Positions 8,773-16,733 of a DNA stretch of 43,878 bases are shown piece after piece. The notes under the pieces were generated by a model. The model saw nothing but the letters and a program-made list of their open reading frames with translations. It made no database searches and was not told the origin of the DNA. Source of the DNA: Bacteroidales bacterium (GTDB lineage: Bacteria > Bacteroidota > Bacteroidia > Bacteroidales > GWA2-32-17); NCBI GenBank assembly GCA_013314715.1, contig JABUFC010000026.1, forward strand, positions 1 to 43,878. The letters are read 5' to 3'. The translations under genes were made by a program, and so were the position numbers. How positions within the stretch are numbered: the first letter of the stretch is position 1; each line of letters begins with the position of its first letter.

Positions 8773-8890
8773 ACGAGACGAACCACTTGATTTAGTTGGG
8801 ATGACCCCGATTTAGGGATGGTTTTAATTCTAATATTGAATTTGATTACAAGCACTTTGTTGTTTATGCATTTCTAATGCGTAATTTCCT

Positions 8891-8936
8891 ATAAAAACAT
8901 TGCTATTTTTATCGGCCTGGTTGAATTTGTTTATTT
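8891..8936 (+). repeat. Direct repeat, copy A (copy B at 9142-9187)
   Basis: Both copies contain CTATTTTTATC followed after a few bases by TTGAATTTGTTTATT. By eye about three quarters of positions agree over some 46 bp. The copies flank the two REP-like hairpins. Confidence 0.5.
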
Positions 8937-9037
8937 ATTTTCTTGGTTTTAATCTATCTACTTATTTAAAGAACTTGACTTTGGCAATTCTTTTAATTTA
9001 TCCCAATCTTGGTGAATAAAAGCTAGTTTTTTTGCTC

Positions 9038-9064
9038 GTCATTCTGAGCTTGTCGAAGAATGAC
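9038..9064 (+). repeat. REP-like hairpin, plus orientation
   Basis: Outer arms GTCATTCT and AGAATGAC pair perfectly (8 bp). The 21-nt core 9041-9061 has CTTGT in the centre, the same layout as the family at 301-546. Confidence 0.6.
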
Positions 9065-9094
9065 CCCAATGCTCATTTTGGTTTGTGTATGGAA

Positions 9095-9115
9095 ATACCT
9101 CGACAGGCTCGGTAT
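9095..9115 (-). repeat. REP-like hairpin, minus orientation
   Basis: Read on the minus strand the arms are ATACC and GGTAT around a centre with GAGCCTGTCGA. It forms an inverted pair with the copy at 9038-9064. Stem bases differ from that copy in a compensated way. Confidence 0.55.
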
Positions 9116-9141
9116 GACATTGGGTGTAAGGTTTATTCTTC

Positions 9142-9187
9142 TAAAAATATTACTATTTTTATCAGTATAATTGAATTTGTTTATTCA
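9142..9187 (+). repeat. Direct repeat, copy B (copy A at 8891-8936)
   Basis: This is the second copy of the ~46-bp repeat. It lies just after the REP-like pair and shares CTATTTTTATC and TTGAATTTGTTTATT with copy A. Confidence 0.5.
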
Positions 9188-9250
9188 TCGTACTTGGGAT
9201 AAAAACATATTCAGGACTTATTTTTACAGATAATGCTAAACCATTTATAT

Positions 9251-9276
9251 ATAAAAAAGCCCCCAAAATGGAGGCT
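9251..9276 (-). terminator. Rho-independent terminator of the lipoprotein operon
   Basis: On the minus strand AGCCTCC pairs with GGGGGCT (one G-T pair) around ATTTT, followed by a run of Ts. It starts about 30 bp after the stop codon at 9308. Confidence 0.75.
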
Positions 9277-9307
9277 CTTATGAATTTAGAAATTTAGGAT
9301 ATAACTT

Positions 9308-9820
9308 TTAATCTTTTATATCAAAGAAATTTTTCAATGATTCATAATTGTTAAGAATAATGTTAGCTTTCTTTGCTTTTGCTAGGCTAACACCATCAAT
9401 TACAACAACTTTTATACGCATTGAGGAAGGTTGTGCAGGTAAAAGTCCATCACTATCATAAATTACTACTCTTATTACATTAAGACCCACATTATAATTA
9501 TACGTGGTAAAATAATTATTGTGGGGGCTAATAAATGGCATATTTAGCCAAACATTTGATTGTGCAGGGCTTTCTAAAAAAACTCTTACATCACCATTTT
9601 CTAAAATACTATTAGTAATTCTGCTGTCAATTATGTCCTTATACCAAATAGTATTATCAGTATCCCATGATGATATTGTATAAGTTATACTGGTAACATT
9701 GGCATTACCATCCTTACCAGCTGGACCTTGTGGTCCCATAGGACCTTCTTTTTTGCAACTTGTAAAAAATACTAAACCAGCTAATAGCATTACAACTGAA
9801 AATAAATTTAAAGTTCTCAT
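9308..9820 (-). CDS. Lipoprotein with a short collagen-like stretch
   Basis: 170 residues. A lipoprotein signal peptide ends at FFTSC (Cys22 by count), followed by KKEG. Residues 26-38 read GPMGPQGPAGKDG, four Gly-x-y triplets, a feature of many small Bacteroidota lipoproteins. The rest is beta-rich (SITYTISSWD, DVRVFLES, IRVVIYDSDG, MRIKVVVIDGVS) with no family I can name. It is probably periplasmic or surface exposed. It lies 12 bp downstream of the other lipoprotein gene and ends at a good terminator, so the two form an operon. Confidence 0.75.
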   Translation of the reverse strand: MRTLNLFSVVMLLAGLVFFTSCKKEGPMGPQGPAGKDGNANVTSITYTISSWDTDNTIWYKDIIDSRITNSILENGDVRVFLESPAQSNVWLNMPFISPHNNYFTTYNYNVGLNVIRVVIYDSDGLLPAQPSSMRIKVVVIDGVSLAKAKKANIILNNYESLKNFFDIKD

Positions 9821-9832
9821 AATCTATAAATT

Positions 9833-10342
9833 TTAAAGTTTATTATTATAATTAAAATACTTTACATCAGTAGTATTTATTATTTTAGATTTTATTGTAT
9901 TGTATTCTTTTTTATCAATTTCTTTATATTCTTTAATCTCTCCACTATGATTTAATTTAACAATTAAATATTCTGGCATTTTAACTGTATTATCTGTTAA
10001 ACTTGGATCAATTAAAGGAGTTCCTTCAACTACATACATATGCTGCCCATATACTAATGCCCACCAATATTTATGATATACTACACCATCTACTAATGCA
10101 ATTGCTCCAGGTACTTTTTCCAATGCCCTATCAATGGCCTCCTTCATGTTAGGAATACCAGTCGGAAAATAAATAATTAAATGCACTATATCAGTTCCTT
10201 CTGTTCTTGTTTTAGAACGTGTAAATGTACTAGCTTTAGATAAATCTACATTTTTTGTAGAAACAATTGTAAAATCAAGCATTCTTTGTGAACAACTTGA
10301 TAATAATAATACTGAAACTGTTAATAAAAAGATTTTTTTCAT
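9833..10342 (-). CDS. Lipoprotein of unknown function, first gene of operon
   Basis: 169 residues with a signal peptide and lipobox LLLSSC (Cys17). The core has VHLIIYFPTGIPNMKEAID, GAIALVDGVVYHKYWW and YGQHMYVVEGTPL. That core recalls small Bacteroidota lipoproteins whose members assemble an ALVDG...Y...VVEG pattern, but I know no function. It is transcribed away from the Xre-type regulator from a well-formed promoter (10371-10402) that coincides with GTGCA dyads, so repression by that regulator is likely. Confidence 0.75.
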   Translation of the reverse strand: MKKIFLLTVSVLLLSSCSQRMLDFTIVSTKNVDLSKASTFTRSKTRTEGTDIVHLIIYFPTGIPNMKEAIDRALEKVPGAIALVDGVVYHKYWWALVYGQHMYVVEGTPLIDPSLTDNTVKMPEYLIVKLNHSGEIKEYKEIDKKEYNTIKSKIINTTDVKYFNYNNKL

Positions 10343-10367
10343 AACATAAAATTTTATTGGTTAATAA

Positions 10368-10413
10368 GTGCAAAAATATGCACAAAAATTTAAATGTGCA
10401 AATTTTTATACAC
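10368..10413. promoter_or_regulatory. Candidate operator: two GTGCA dyads between the divergent genes
   Basis: 10368-10383 is a perfect dyad, GTGCA and TGCAC around six A/T bases. 10396-10413 is a second, imperfect dyad, GTGCA and TACAC around eight bases. Their centres are 29 bp apart, close to three helical turns. The first dyad contains the minus-strand -7 box and the second contains the -33 box. The spacing and the divergent Xre-type gene suggest its binding sites. Confidence 0.55.
10371..10402 (-). promoter_or_regulatory. Promoter of the lipoprotein operon
   Basis: On the minus strand TTTG (10402-10399), a 20-nt spacer and TATTTTTG (10378-10371) match the Bacteroidota promoter consensus exactly. 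Transcription should begin near 10365, about 22 nt before the ATG at 10342. Confidence 0.75.
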
Positions 10414-10458
10414 TTTTTTTTAAAAAATTAATCATAAATAATTATCTTAAAACAAAAA

Positions 10459-10974
10459 ATGAATGAAGAGCCAATTGGTAAGCAGATAAAAAAACTTATT
10501 AAGTTGAAAGGATTTAAAGTAACTGAATTTGCACGGTTGATCAATTGTTCGCGTAGAACCATGTATGAAATATTTCAGCGAAACCATATCGATACAGAAA
10601 TGTTGCAACGAATGTCGGAAGTCTTAAAAATTAATTTATTTGAAGAATTGGCTGAAAAAACTGAAGAGAAAATAATAGAAAGTGAGCAAAATAATGCACA
10701 GTCGTTAAAGTCCTTATTAAATGAGGATATTAAGACAGATAAAGATTTATTATCCTTTTTTGATAAGGGAAATACAGATGTGCATTTTTTTTCAGTTCCC
10801 AATAAAGATGAACTAATTTTTAATAAAAATGGAAAAAAACATTCTAATAATTCGCAAAGACCATTAAAACAAAGTTATGAAGAAAAAATATTAGCCCAAC
10901 TTGAATTATTAAATGAACATTTTGAAAAAATTATATCCTTATTGTCAGAAATAAATCAACGGCTGAAACAATAA
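10459..10974 (+). CDS. Xre-type helix-turn-helix transcriptional regulator
   Basis: 171 residues. Residues 5-62 form an Xre/Cro-like HTH: IGKQIKKLIKLKGFKVTEFA, then INCSRRTMYEIFQR as recognition region, then MLQRMSEVLKINLFEEL. The middle (70-135) is polar and probably flexible. The C-terminus (140-171) is a predicted amphipathic coiled coil (EEKILAQLELLNEHFEKIIS) that could mediate dimers. It is divergent from the two-lipoprotein operon, with GTGCA dyads in the 116-bp gap, so it probably controls them and perhaps itself. Ligand unknown. Confidence 0.78.
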   Translation: MNEEPIGKQIKKLIKLKGFKVTEFARLINCSRRTMYEIFQRNHIDTEMLQRMSEVLKINLFEELAEKTEEKIIESEQNNAQSLKSLLNEDIKTDKDLLSFFDKGNTDVHFFSVPNKDELIFNKNGKKHSNNSQRPLKQSYEEKILAQLELLNEHFEKIISLLSEINQRLKQ

Positions 10975-11315
10975 TAAACAAGTTGAAGATTAAGAAATAG
11001 ACTGTTGAAATTAAAAATATACAAGTTTAAATTTTGAAATAACATGTTTACAAATTCTTTATCTATTAAATTATAAAATCATTATAAAACTCTTTTTTGA
11101 CACTCCAATTCTTATCATATTATTGAAAAGAACAAGCAATTTATAAATAATTGAAAATAAAATTTTTTTATTTCAATAACGAATTCCATTATTTTTAGTT
11201 TCACAAAGAACTCATTTTATTAGCATAGTTCTATAATTGTGTATATGCATCTATAAATATGCAGATCTGTATTTTTATCTAATGAAATTTTGTACTTTTG
11301 TCAAAACAATATTTT
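10975..11315. other. AT-rich non-coding gap
   Basis: No gene is visible. It holds one AT-only imperfect hairpin at 11150-11177 (ATTGAAA and TTTCAAT arms) and, at its end, the -7 box of the next gene. The base composition is poorer in G+C than the flanking genes. Confidence 0.5.
11293..11300 (+). promoter_or_regulatory. Probable -7 box of the GT2 gene
   Basis: TACTTTTG matches TAnnTTTG. A transcript from about 11306 would exclude the TTG at 11298 as a start and supports GTG 11316. No clear -33 box. Confidence 0.4.
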
Positions 11316-12265
11316 GTGTCAAGACTAATTTCTATCGTTATTCCTATTTTTAACGAAGAAAAAACATTCTTCCATTGTATCATGCTATTTTGCAGCATTT
11401 ATCGGAAAGCGAATTGGAATTTATTTTTGTTAACGATGGGAGTACCGATGCGTCTATTTTGCAGCTCTTTACGCTTGCCGATGAAGATAAACGTGTAAAA
11501 GTAATTTCGTTTACCCGAAACTTTGGTCATCAGGCTGCTTTAACGGCAGGAATCGATTTTGCTAAGGGCGATGCTATTATTACGATGGATGCCGATTTTC
11601 AAGATCCACCTGAAGTTTTACCGTTATTGGTAGAACAATGGCAAAAAGGAGCTAAAATTGTTTATGCTCGTCGCTCCCATAGGCACGATAAATGGTTAAA
11701 ACGAATGACCGCTCAATGGTATTACAGTTTATTGTATAAGGCTAGCGAAATAAAAATTAAAGGGAATATTGGCGATTTTAGGCTTATTGACAAAACCGTG
11801 GCTGATAAACTGCGGCAGTTGCGTGAGCATAGTCGCTACCTGCGGGGGCTTATTCCTTGGATGGGTTTCAAATATGCCATTGTCGATTATATTCGCCCAC
11901 ACCGAATTAAAGGTCAGACCAAGTTTAATTGGCTTAAAATGATGCGATTTGCCATGAATGGTTTATTGAATTTTTCGCTTTTGCCCTTGCGTATAGGTTT
12001 AGTAGCGGGTGTTGGCATTATATTTTCAGGCATTATTTTCCTTTTTTACTTGGCATATCGTTTCTTTTTCGACGACCAATTTTATAAATTACTAGAGTGG
12101 TTAGCTGTTGTTAATTATATTCTTATAGGTGTGCTATTTATTTTTATTTGGTTTATTGCAGAATACATTGGTAAAATTTACGAAGAGGTGAAAGGGCGTC
12201 CTTTATATATCATCGAGAATTCAAAAAATATTGCTGAGCATGAGAATATTGATGCTCAATTATGA
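11316..12265 (+). CDS. GT2 polyprenyl-phosphate glycosyltransferase, frameshifted near 11370-11374
   Basis: The protein is split across two frames. 11316-11372 encodes VSRLISIVIPIFNEEKTFF, the classic GT2 N-terminus, in one frame. From 11375 the next frame continues LYHAILQHLSESELEFIFVNDGSTD and then the DAD motif in TMDADFQDPPE. One missing base between 11372 and 11374 (for example CCC reduced to CC) restores a 316-residue protein. The C-terminus has two membrane segments (about LRIGLVAGVGIIFSGIIFLFY and YILIGVLFIFIWFIAEY), as in DPM1/GtrB-like enzymes that load a sugar on undecaprenyl phosphate. It may be a sequencing error or a real pseudogene. The next gene overlaps its 3' end by 26 bp. 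Confidence 0.8.
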
Positions 12266-13385
12266 GTACCCTCCGTTGGGCGGCGGTGCAGGGCGTATAT
12301 CGATGCATATCTCCAATGAACTTCAAAAGTTGGGGCATGAGGTTACCGTTATTACAGCATGGTACAAGGGTTTAGACGAGCATGAAAACATAAGCCATAA
12401 ACCAGAGATTATTCGCGTTAAGTCAAAACGCTCTAAGCAATATCAATCTAACCCTTTGGAAATGTACGATTGGATGAAAAAGTCCTGGCAGTTTTTACAA
12501 ACATTACCACTTAATGAAAAATATGATATATGTTTTGCTAATTTTACTATTCCGGGAGGTTGGCTGGCATTAAAAATTAAGAAAAAATTTAATATTCCTT
12601 ATTGCATTATTTCGCATGGACACGATATTCCGTGGTTTTTCAAAAAGCAAATGCTGGTGTATCATAGTTTGACTTATTTTTTAATTAAAAAAATATGCAA
12701 ACATGCCGATTATTTGTTTGTTCAGAGTCAATATATGAAGCAAAATGCCGAAAAATTTTTAGGCAAAAAAAATTCATCAAAAATTGTATTGATTTTTAAT
12801 GGTATTACTCCTCGTAAAATTAACTTGCAAAAACGTAAAGAAACTCCATTAACCATTTTATTTGTGGGGCGATTTGTGAAGCAAAAAAGCCCCTCGACTT
12901 TTATTAAAGCCATGTATCGTTTGTCGCGGATGCAAATACCTTATCAAGCCTACATGATAGGCGATGGTAGAATGCGAAAAAAAATGGAGCAGCTAATTGG
13001 CAAATTTAAATTGCGTCATGTTAAAATAACAGGCTGGCTTCCCGACGATGAAGTTTGGCAATATTATGAACGTTCGCATGTAATGGTTATGCCCTCACTT
13101 ATCGAAGGCATGTCTATAAGCAACATTGAAGCATTATCGGCAGGTTTGTATTTAGTGGCTACACCTGTTAGTGGAAATAAAGAATTGTTGGCTTGTTGCG
13201 ACAATGGCACATTAGTCACCATAAAAAACGACAGAGAAGTTGCCAACGCTATTCAGAAGTTTTATTTCGAACAATATTTACCCAAGCAATTTAAATCGGA
13301 ACGGGTAAGAGATAAATTTAATGACTTATTTTTGTGGTCGAATATAGCAAAACAGTACGATGTATATTTAAAAAATATGCTATAA
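12240..13385 (+). CDS. Glycosyltransferase, GT4 family
   Basis: About 381 residues. The N-terminus MRILMLNYEYPPLGGGAGR is the acceptor/Gly-rich loop seen in GT4 enzymes. ISHGHDIPWF is in the N-domain. The C-domain has TILFVGRFVKQKSPSTFIKA, YMIGDGRMRKKMEQL and MVMPSLIEGMSISNIEALSAG, the E-x7-E-like donor site. I use ATG 12240 rather than TTG 12231, because the family begins with MRIL close to this position. It overlaps the GT2 gene by 26 bp, so the two are an operon and may act in one glycan pathway. It ends 3 bp before the convergent gene. Confidence 0.88.
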   Translation: MRILMLNYEYPPLGGGAGRISMHISNELQKLGHEVTVITAWYKGLDEHENISHKPEIIRVKSKRSKQYQSNPLEMYDWMKKSWQFLQTLPLNEKYDICFANFTIPGGWLALKIKKKFNIPYCIISHGHDIPWFFKKQMLVYHSLTYFLIKKICKHADYLFVQSQYMKQNAEKFLGKKNSSKIVLIFNGITPRKINLQKRKETPLTILFVGRFVKQKSPSTFIKAMYRLSRMQIPYQAYMIGDGRMRKKMEQLIGKFKLRHVKITGWLPDDEVWQYYERSHVMVMPSLIEGMSISNIEALSAGLYLVATPVSGNKELLACCDNGTLVTIKNDREVANAIQKFYFEQYLPKQFKSERVRDKFNDLFLWSNIAKQYDVYLKNML

Positions 13386-13388
13386 TGG

Positions 13389-14618
13389 TTAATCAAATCG
13401 TGGGTTGACAATATTGTTGAATTTTGATCCAATGGTATAACTAAGTCCTAAATAACCCCAATAAGAATAATCGGTTTTTATTTGTCGTTGTCGGAGCAAT
13501 AGTTCTTCTTGAGTTACATCACTCTTTGATAAATTAATTTGATTTCTTATCATTGAATATCCTGCCGCTAAACCTACCGATAATCCTTTAATAATTCGAA
13601 CACTAAAATTTATATAAGATCCCAGTTCATAAAGTTCTAAATCGTGTAAATATTGACTTCCATATATGGAAATATCGATATCGCCCCATTTTTTAACTAA
13701 TCCAAAGTTTATGGAAAGATCTTGTTCTGGAAGTATTTCTTTTGTTTTAAGAAAGATAGTAGTGTCGATGTAATCAACATAATTCGCTCCTATTTTATAT
13801 GAAATTCTTAATTGTTTTTCAAAAGACATTTTATAGGGGAAAACATTATATTCTAATGCTGGTTTTAATGAAGTATTAAGGTTGAAATTGTTGAAAGTAG
13901 ATGAACCCGCCGATGTAAACATTCCAAAAGACCAATGATCGCTCATGGATAGTACATATTGAATGTAGCTGTTATATGAACGATTGACATATTCATACGT
14001 GTATTCATCGTAAGAATAATTACTTTTTGAGTAATTGTTACTAGCACCCATTGTTAATTTCCAACCATCGGTAATTTTGTAAATTCTCAGGTTTGAATAT
14101 ATATTTAACGATTTACTGCTTTGTTCACCATTGAACGAGCCATTTGTGCTAAGCGATATAACCCATCCTTTCCAAGGGTCGGTTGAAAGAGTTGTTTGCG
14201 TTGTGGTTGTTTCGGGGTATTCAAACTCTATTTTTTTGCCCAGTGGGGTTTTTAAAAAGTAAGGAAGAAGTCCGAGTTTTAAATGATGCATGTATAAATT
14301 TCTGATTTCTTCGGTAGTGGCATCTTGGGCAGATTCAAAAATAAGTGTGTCATTCATTCCTTTAAATTCATTTTTGCCCTCAAAAATAAAACGATATTTT
14401 TCGCCACCTGATCCGGTTTGTTCGCTCATACCTAATACAATTACATTTGCATCGGATATATCACGAGCATAATTTACCGATTTAAGTTCGTTGCGTATGT
14501 ATGAATTGTCGCAGTAACTGCAACGTATATAAACGTTAACTTTTAACGAGTCTTTATTTTGAGCCAATAGTTCAAAGCTTATAAGCGTTACCAACAAACC
14601 AAAAAACAGGTATTTCAT
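13389..14618 (-). CDS. Exported protein with a likely outer-membrane beta-barrel
   Basis: About 409 residues with a signal peptide (MKYLFFGLLVTLISFELLAQ). The start MKYLFF (14618) is preferred over MAMKYLFF two codons upstream. Residues 25-110 have RCSYCDNSYIRNEL and DANVIVLGMS, a small soluble part with a CxxC pair. From about 150 onward there are alternating aromatic strands (WVISLSTNGSF, WKLTMGASNNYS, WSFGMFTSAGSS, YWGYLGLSYTIGSKF) typical of a beta-barrel. No named family is recognised. It is transcribed alone, converging with the GT4 gene. Confidence 0.6.
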   Translation of the reverse strand: MKYLFFGLLVTLISFELLAQNKDSLKVNVYIRCSYCDNSYIRNELKSVNYARDISDANVIVLGMSEQTGSGGEKYRFIFEGKNEFKGMNDTLIFESAQDATTEEIRNLYMHHLKLGLLPYFLKTPLGKKIEFEYPETTTTQTTLSTDPWKGWVISLSTNGSFNGEQSSKSLNIYSNLRIYKITDGWKLTMGASNNYSKSNYSYDEYTYEYVNRSYNSYIQYVLSMSDHWSFGMFTSAGSSTFNNFNLNTSLKPALEYNVFPYKMSFEKQLRISYKIGANYVDYIDTTIFLKTKEILPEQDLSINFGLVKKWGDIDISIYGSQYLHDLELYELGSYINFSVRIIKGLSVGLAAGYSMIRNQINLSKSDVTQEELLLRQRQIKTDYSYWGYLGLSYTIGSKFNNIVNPRFD

Positions 14619-14710
14619 AGCCACTATAAATTTATAAAATAAAACTGTTAAAGATGAATATTTATATGTTGTTAAAACCTGATTTTTGTTAGTTTATTGT
14701 TTTTGTGTAC

Positions 14711-15838
14711 TTAGAAAATTCTTAGCAATGAACTTCCGCTTACAAATATTTTTCCATCATAATAAAGAGGCGATGATCGGATAACATCATCGGTATGGAA
14801 TTGCCACAATGTTTGACCATCCATAATCGATATAACTAATATATCACCATTTTCAGTTCCTGTAACGGCAATATTTTCGAACAACAAAGCAGAGGCATGC
14901 GAAGCATGGCTCAATTCTTTGTGCCATATTTCTTTCCCATTTGTTGGATTTAATGCGTAAATACCCGATTTCTTAGTACCAAAAATTAAAATATTTTCAG
15001 AAACAGCAGTTGATGAAAAAATGGCACTATTGACCATTTTTTTCCATTTTAGACTTCCATCATAAGCTCTTAAGGCGTAAAAGTTTCCGGCTAAATCGCC
15101 AATAAAAGCAGTATGGTCGTAAATGGCGGCAGTAGCGTGAATTGGGGCTAAGGTTGAGAAGTTCCATAGTTCCTTTCCAGTGATAGCATCAAGGCATATA
15201 ATTCGTTTATCGCGGGTACCAATAATAATGTTGTGGTCAAATAAAGTGGGGCTCGAAATTATCCAGTGGTCTGTTGAATATTGCCATATTGGCTTACCGG
15301 TGTATTTATTTACAGCATAGATCTTGCCATCCATGCTGCCAAAAATTACCATTTCTTTATATACCAGAGGACTGCTAAAAATCCAGTCGTCGGTTTTAAA
15401 CTTCCATCGCTGAATACCATTGGTAATATTGATAGCATATAAATAAGTGTCGAAACTGCCAATATATAAAGTGTTCCCATCAATGCAAGGTGTTGACAAA
15501 ACTTCTTTATGGGTACGATACCTCCATATTTCTTCAAAAGTGCGAGCATCTATGGCGTGAATATATTGACTATTGCTGCCAAAATAAAGAACTTGGTTGT
15601 AGGCAATAGGACTCGAACGAATACTGGATAAATGGCAAAACGAGTTTTTTATATTAAAATCTTTACTGTCGATAGTTTTAGCAATGTAACCAGTTCGATA
15701 AGGATTGTTTCTAAAAGTAGTTCCTGTTTCGCTGAATTGCGATTTCGATAACGATAAAATGGATTGAGTTATCTCGAAAAGTTGTTCTACCTGTAAAAGG
15801 CTAGTTTGCGTTTGCTGTATTACCAGACTTTTGTCCAT
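14711..15838 (-). CDS. Cytosolic PQQ-like beta-propeller protein
   Basis: 375 residues. After about 40 amphipathic, non-hydrophobic residues comes FRNNPYRTGY, the usual entry to PQQ-type propellers. Seven clear repeats of the form (L/I)xxGSxDxxxYAxxxxTGxxxWxxxT follow, for example IYAVNKYTGKPIWQYST and IYALNPTNGKEIWHKEL, and an eighth partial one ends the chain. The fold resembles BamB. Unlike BamB there is no signal peptide or lipobox, so it should be cytoplasmic. Its ATG lies inside the 3' end of the J-domain gene (38-bp overlap), so the two are translated together. Function unknown; a scaffold is the natural guess. Confidence 0.75.
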   Translation of the reverse strand: MDKSLVIQQTQTSLLQVEQLFEITQSILSLSKSQFSETGTTFRNNPYRTGYIAKTIDSKDFNIKNSFCHLSSIRSSPIAYNQVLYFGSNSQYIHAIDARTFEEIWRYRTHKEVLSTPCIDGNTLYIGSFDTYLYAINITNGIQRWKFKTDDWIFSSPLVYKEMVIFGSMDGKIYAVNKYTGKPIWQYSTDHWIISSPTLFDHNIIIGTRDKRIICLDAITGKELWNFSTLAPIHATAAIYDHTAFIGDLAGNFYALRAYDGSLKWKKMVNSAIFSSTAVSENILIFGTKKSGIYALNPTNGKEIWHKELSHASHASALLFENIAVTGTENGDILVISIMDGQTLWQFHTDDVIRSSPLYYDGKIFVSGSSLLRIF

Positions 15839-16733
15839 ATGCTGTTAATTCTTCGAGTTCCTTTTCGAGCTTTTGTTTTGTTTCGTTAAAGTAACGATCC
15901 CAATCATCTAATTTTATGATAAACTGATAGGTGGGCGATTGGATTATACTTTGATATTCGTTTTTTAATAAGGCAATATCGTGTTTGAGTTTTGATATTT
16001 TTGCTTTGAGCGATTTTTTAGTATCGATATTGGATATAGTTGCTTCTAATATGCCATTTTCGAGTTGTTGAAGTATGTTTTCTACTGTAGCAACGTCGTT
16101 TTCAAAATATGCTTTGTTTAATTGAACAAAAAGTTCTGCTGCTTGTGGTTTAACATCATCGTTAACAGCGTCGGGATGGCATAGTTTACTGGCTTTTCTG
16201 AATGCATATTGTAAGCGTTGTTTTGCCTCTTCGCCAATATTTCCAGCATGTTCGTGGGGTACTTGTTCCCAGTTTTTGCTAAATTGCTCGTATTGCTGTT
16301 TAGTTTTTTCGTGTTCATACTGGGCATCGGGGTTGCTATCGCGCATCGTTTCAAAAAGTTTTATGCGTTTTTGTAATATTTCGCTTATGATAAAACCTAA
16401 TTCTTGGTAATAACGAATGCGAAATTGTGTAAGCATCTTGTCGGCTTCAGTTTTTTGAGTTGTTAGTACCAGAAATTGAGTTTGCAACATTTGGTAAGTA
16501 GTTTGAAGTCCTACAAAATCAATATTTTCGGTGTGTTCGGGCTTCTCCTGTTTATTAATGAGGCTTAAGCAACAGGTATGTGCCTCGCTGTAATTTGCTT
16601 TTTTAATAAGTTCGTAAAGTTTTTGTATTTCGGTGTTATCTTGAAAAAACAATAAAGATTCTACTTCTTCCAATGCCTCGGAGTATTTATGTGCATTGAG
16701 CAGATGCAATATAGTTTGCAGGCGTTTATACAT
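15801..16733 (-). CDS. J-domain protein
   Basis: 310 residues from the ATG at 16731-16733, which overlaps the hydE stop; longer frames upstream run inside hydE. Residues 1-130 are helical. A diverged J domain has AFRKASKLCHPDAVNDDV with the HPD motif at 186-188, then AAELFVQLNKAYFENDVATV. The J domain is therefore internal, not N-terminal. The C-terminus (235-300) is coiled coil. J proteins stimulate the Hsp70 ATPase; dnaK lies one gene upstream. The start overlap with hydE and the 38-bp overlap with the propeller gene suggest one operon. Client unknown. Confidence 0.75.
   Translation of the reverse strand: MYKRLQTILHLLNAHKYSEALEEVESLLFFQDNTEIQKLYELIKKANYSEAHTCCLSLINKQEKPEHTENIDFVGLQTTYQMLQTQFLVLTTQKTEADKMLTQFRIRYYQELGFIISEILQKRIKLFETMRDSNPDAQYEHEKTKQQYEQFSKNWEQVPHEHAGNIGEEAKQRLQYAFRKASKLCHPDAVNDDVKPQAAELFVQLNKAYFENDVATVENILQQLENGILEATISNIDTKKSLKAKISKLKHDIALLKNEYQSIIQSPTYQFIIKLDDWDRYFNETKQKLEKELEELTAYGQKSGNTANAN

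Larger units (their letters stand above)
8691..9307. other. Long non-coding region with several repeat types
   Basis: I find no credible coding region in these 617 bp. They hold an inverted repeat at 8750-8772, a direct repeat pair (8891-8936 and 9142-9187), two REP-like hairpins in opposite orientation (9038-9064 and 9095-9115) and a minus-strand terminator at 9251-9276. The region separates the mutS promoter from the end of the lipoprotein operon. Confidence 0.7.

Noticed and set aside
11150-11177. A terminator for the Xre-type gene
   Set aside because: The stem is all A/T and lies 175 bp after the stop codon; it is too weak to call.
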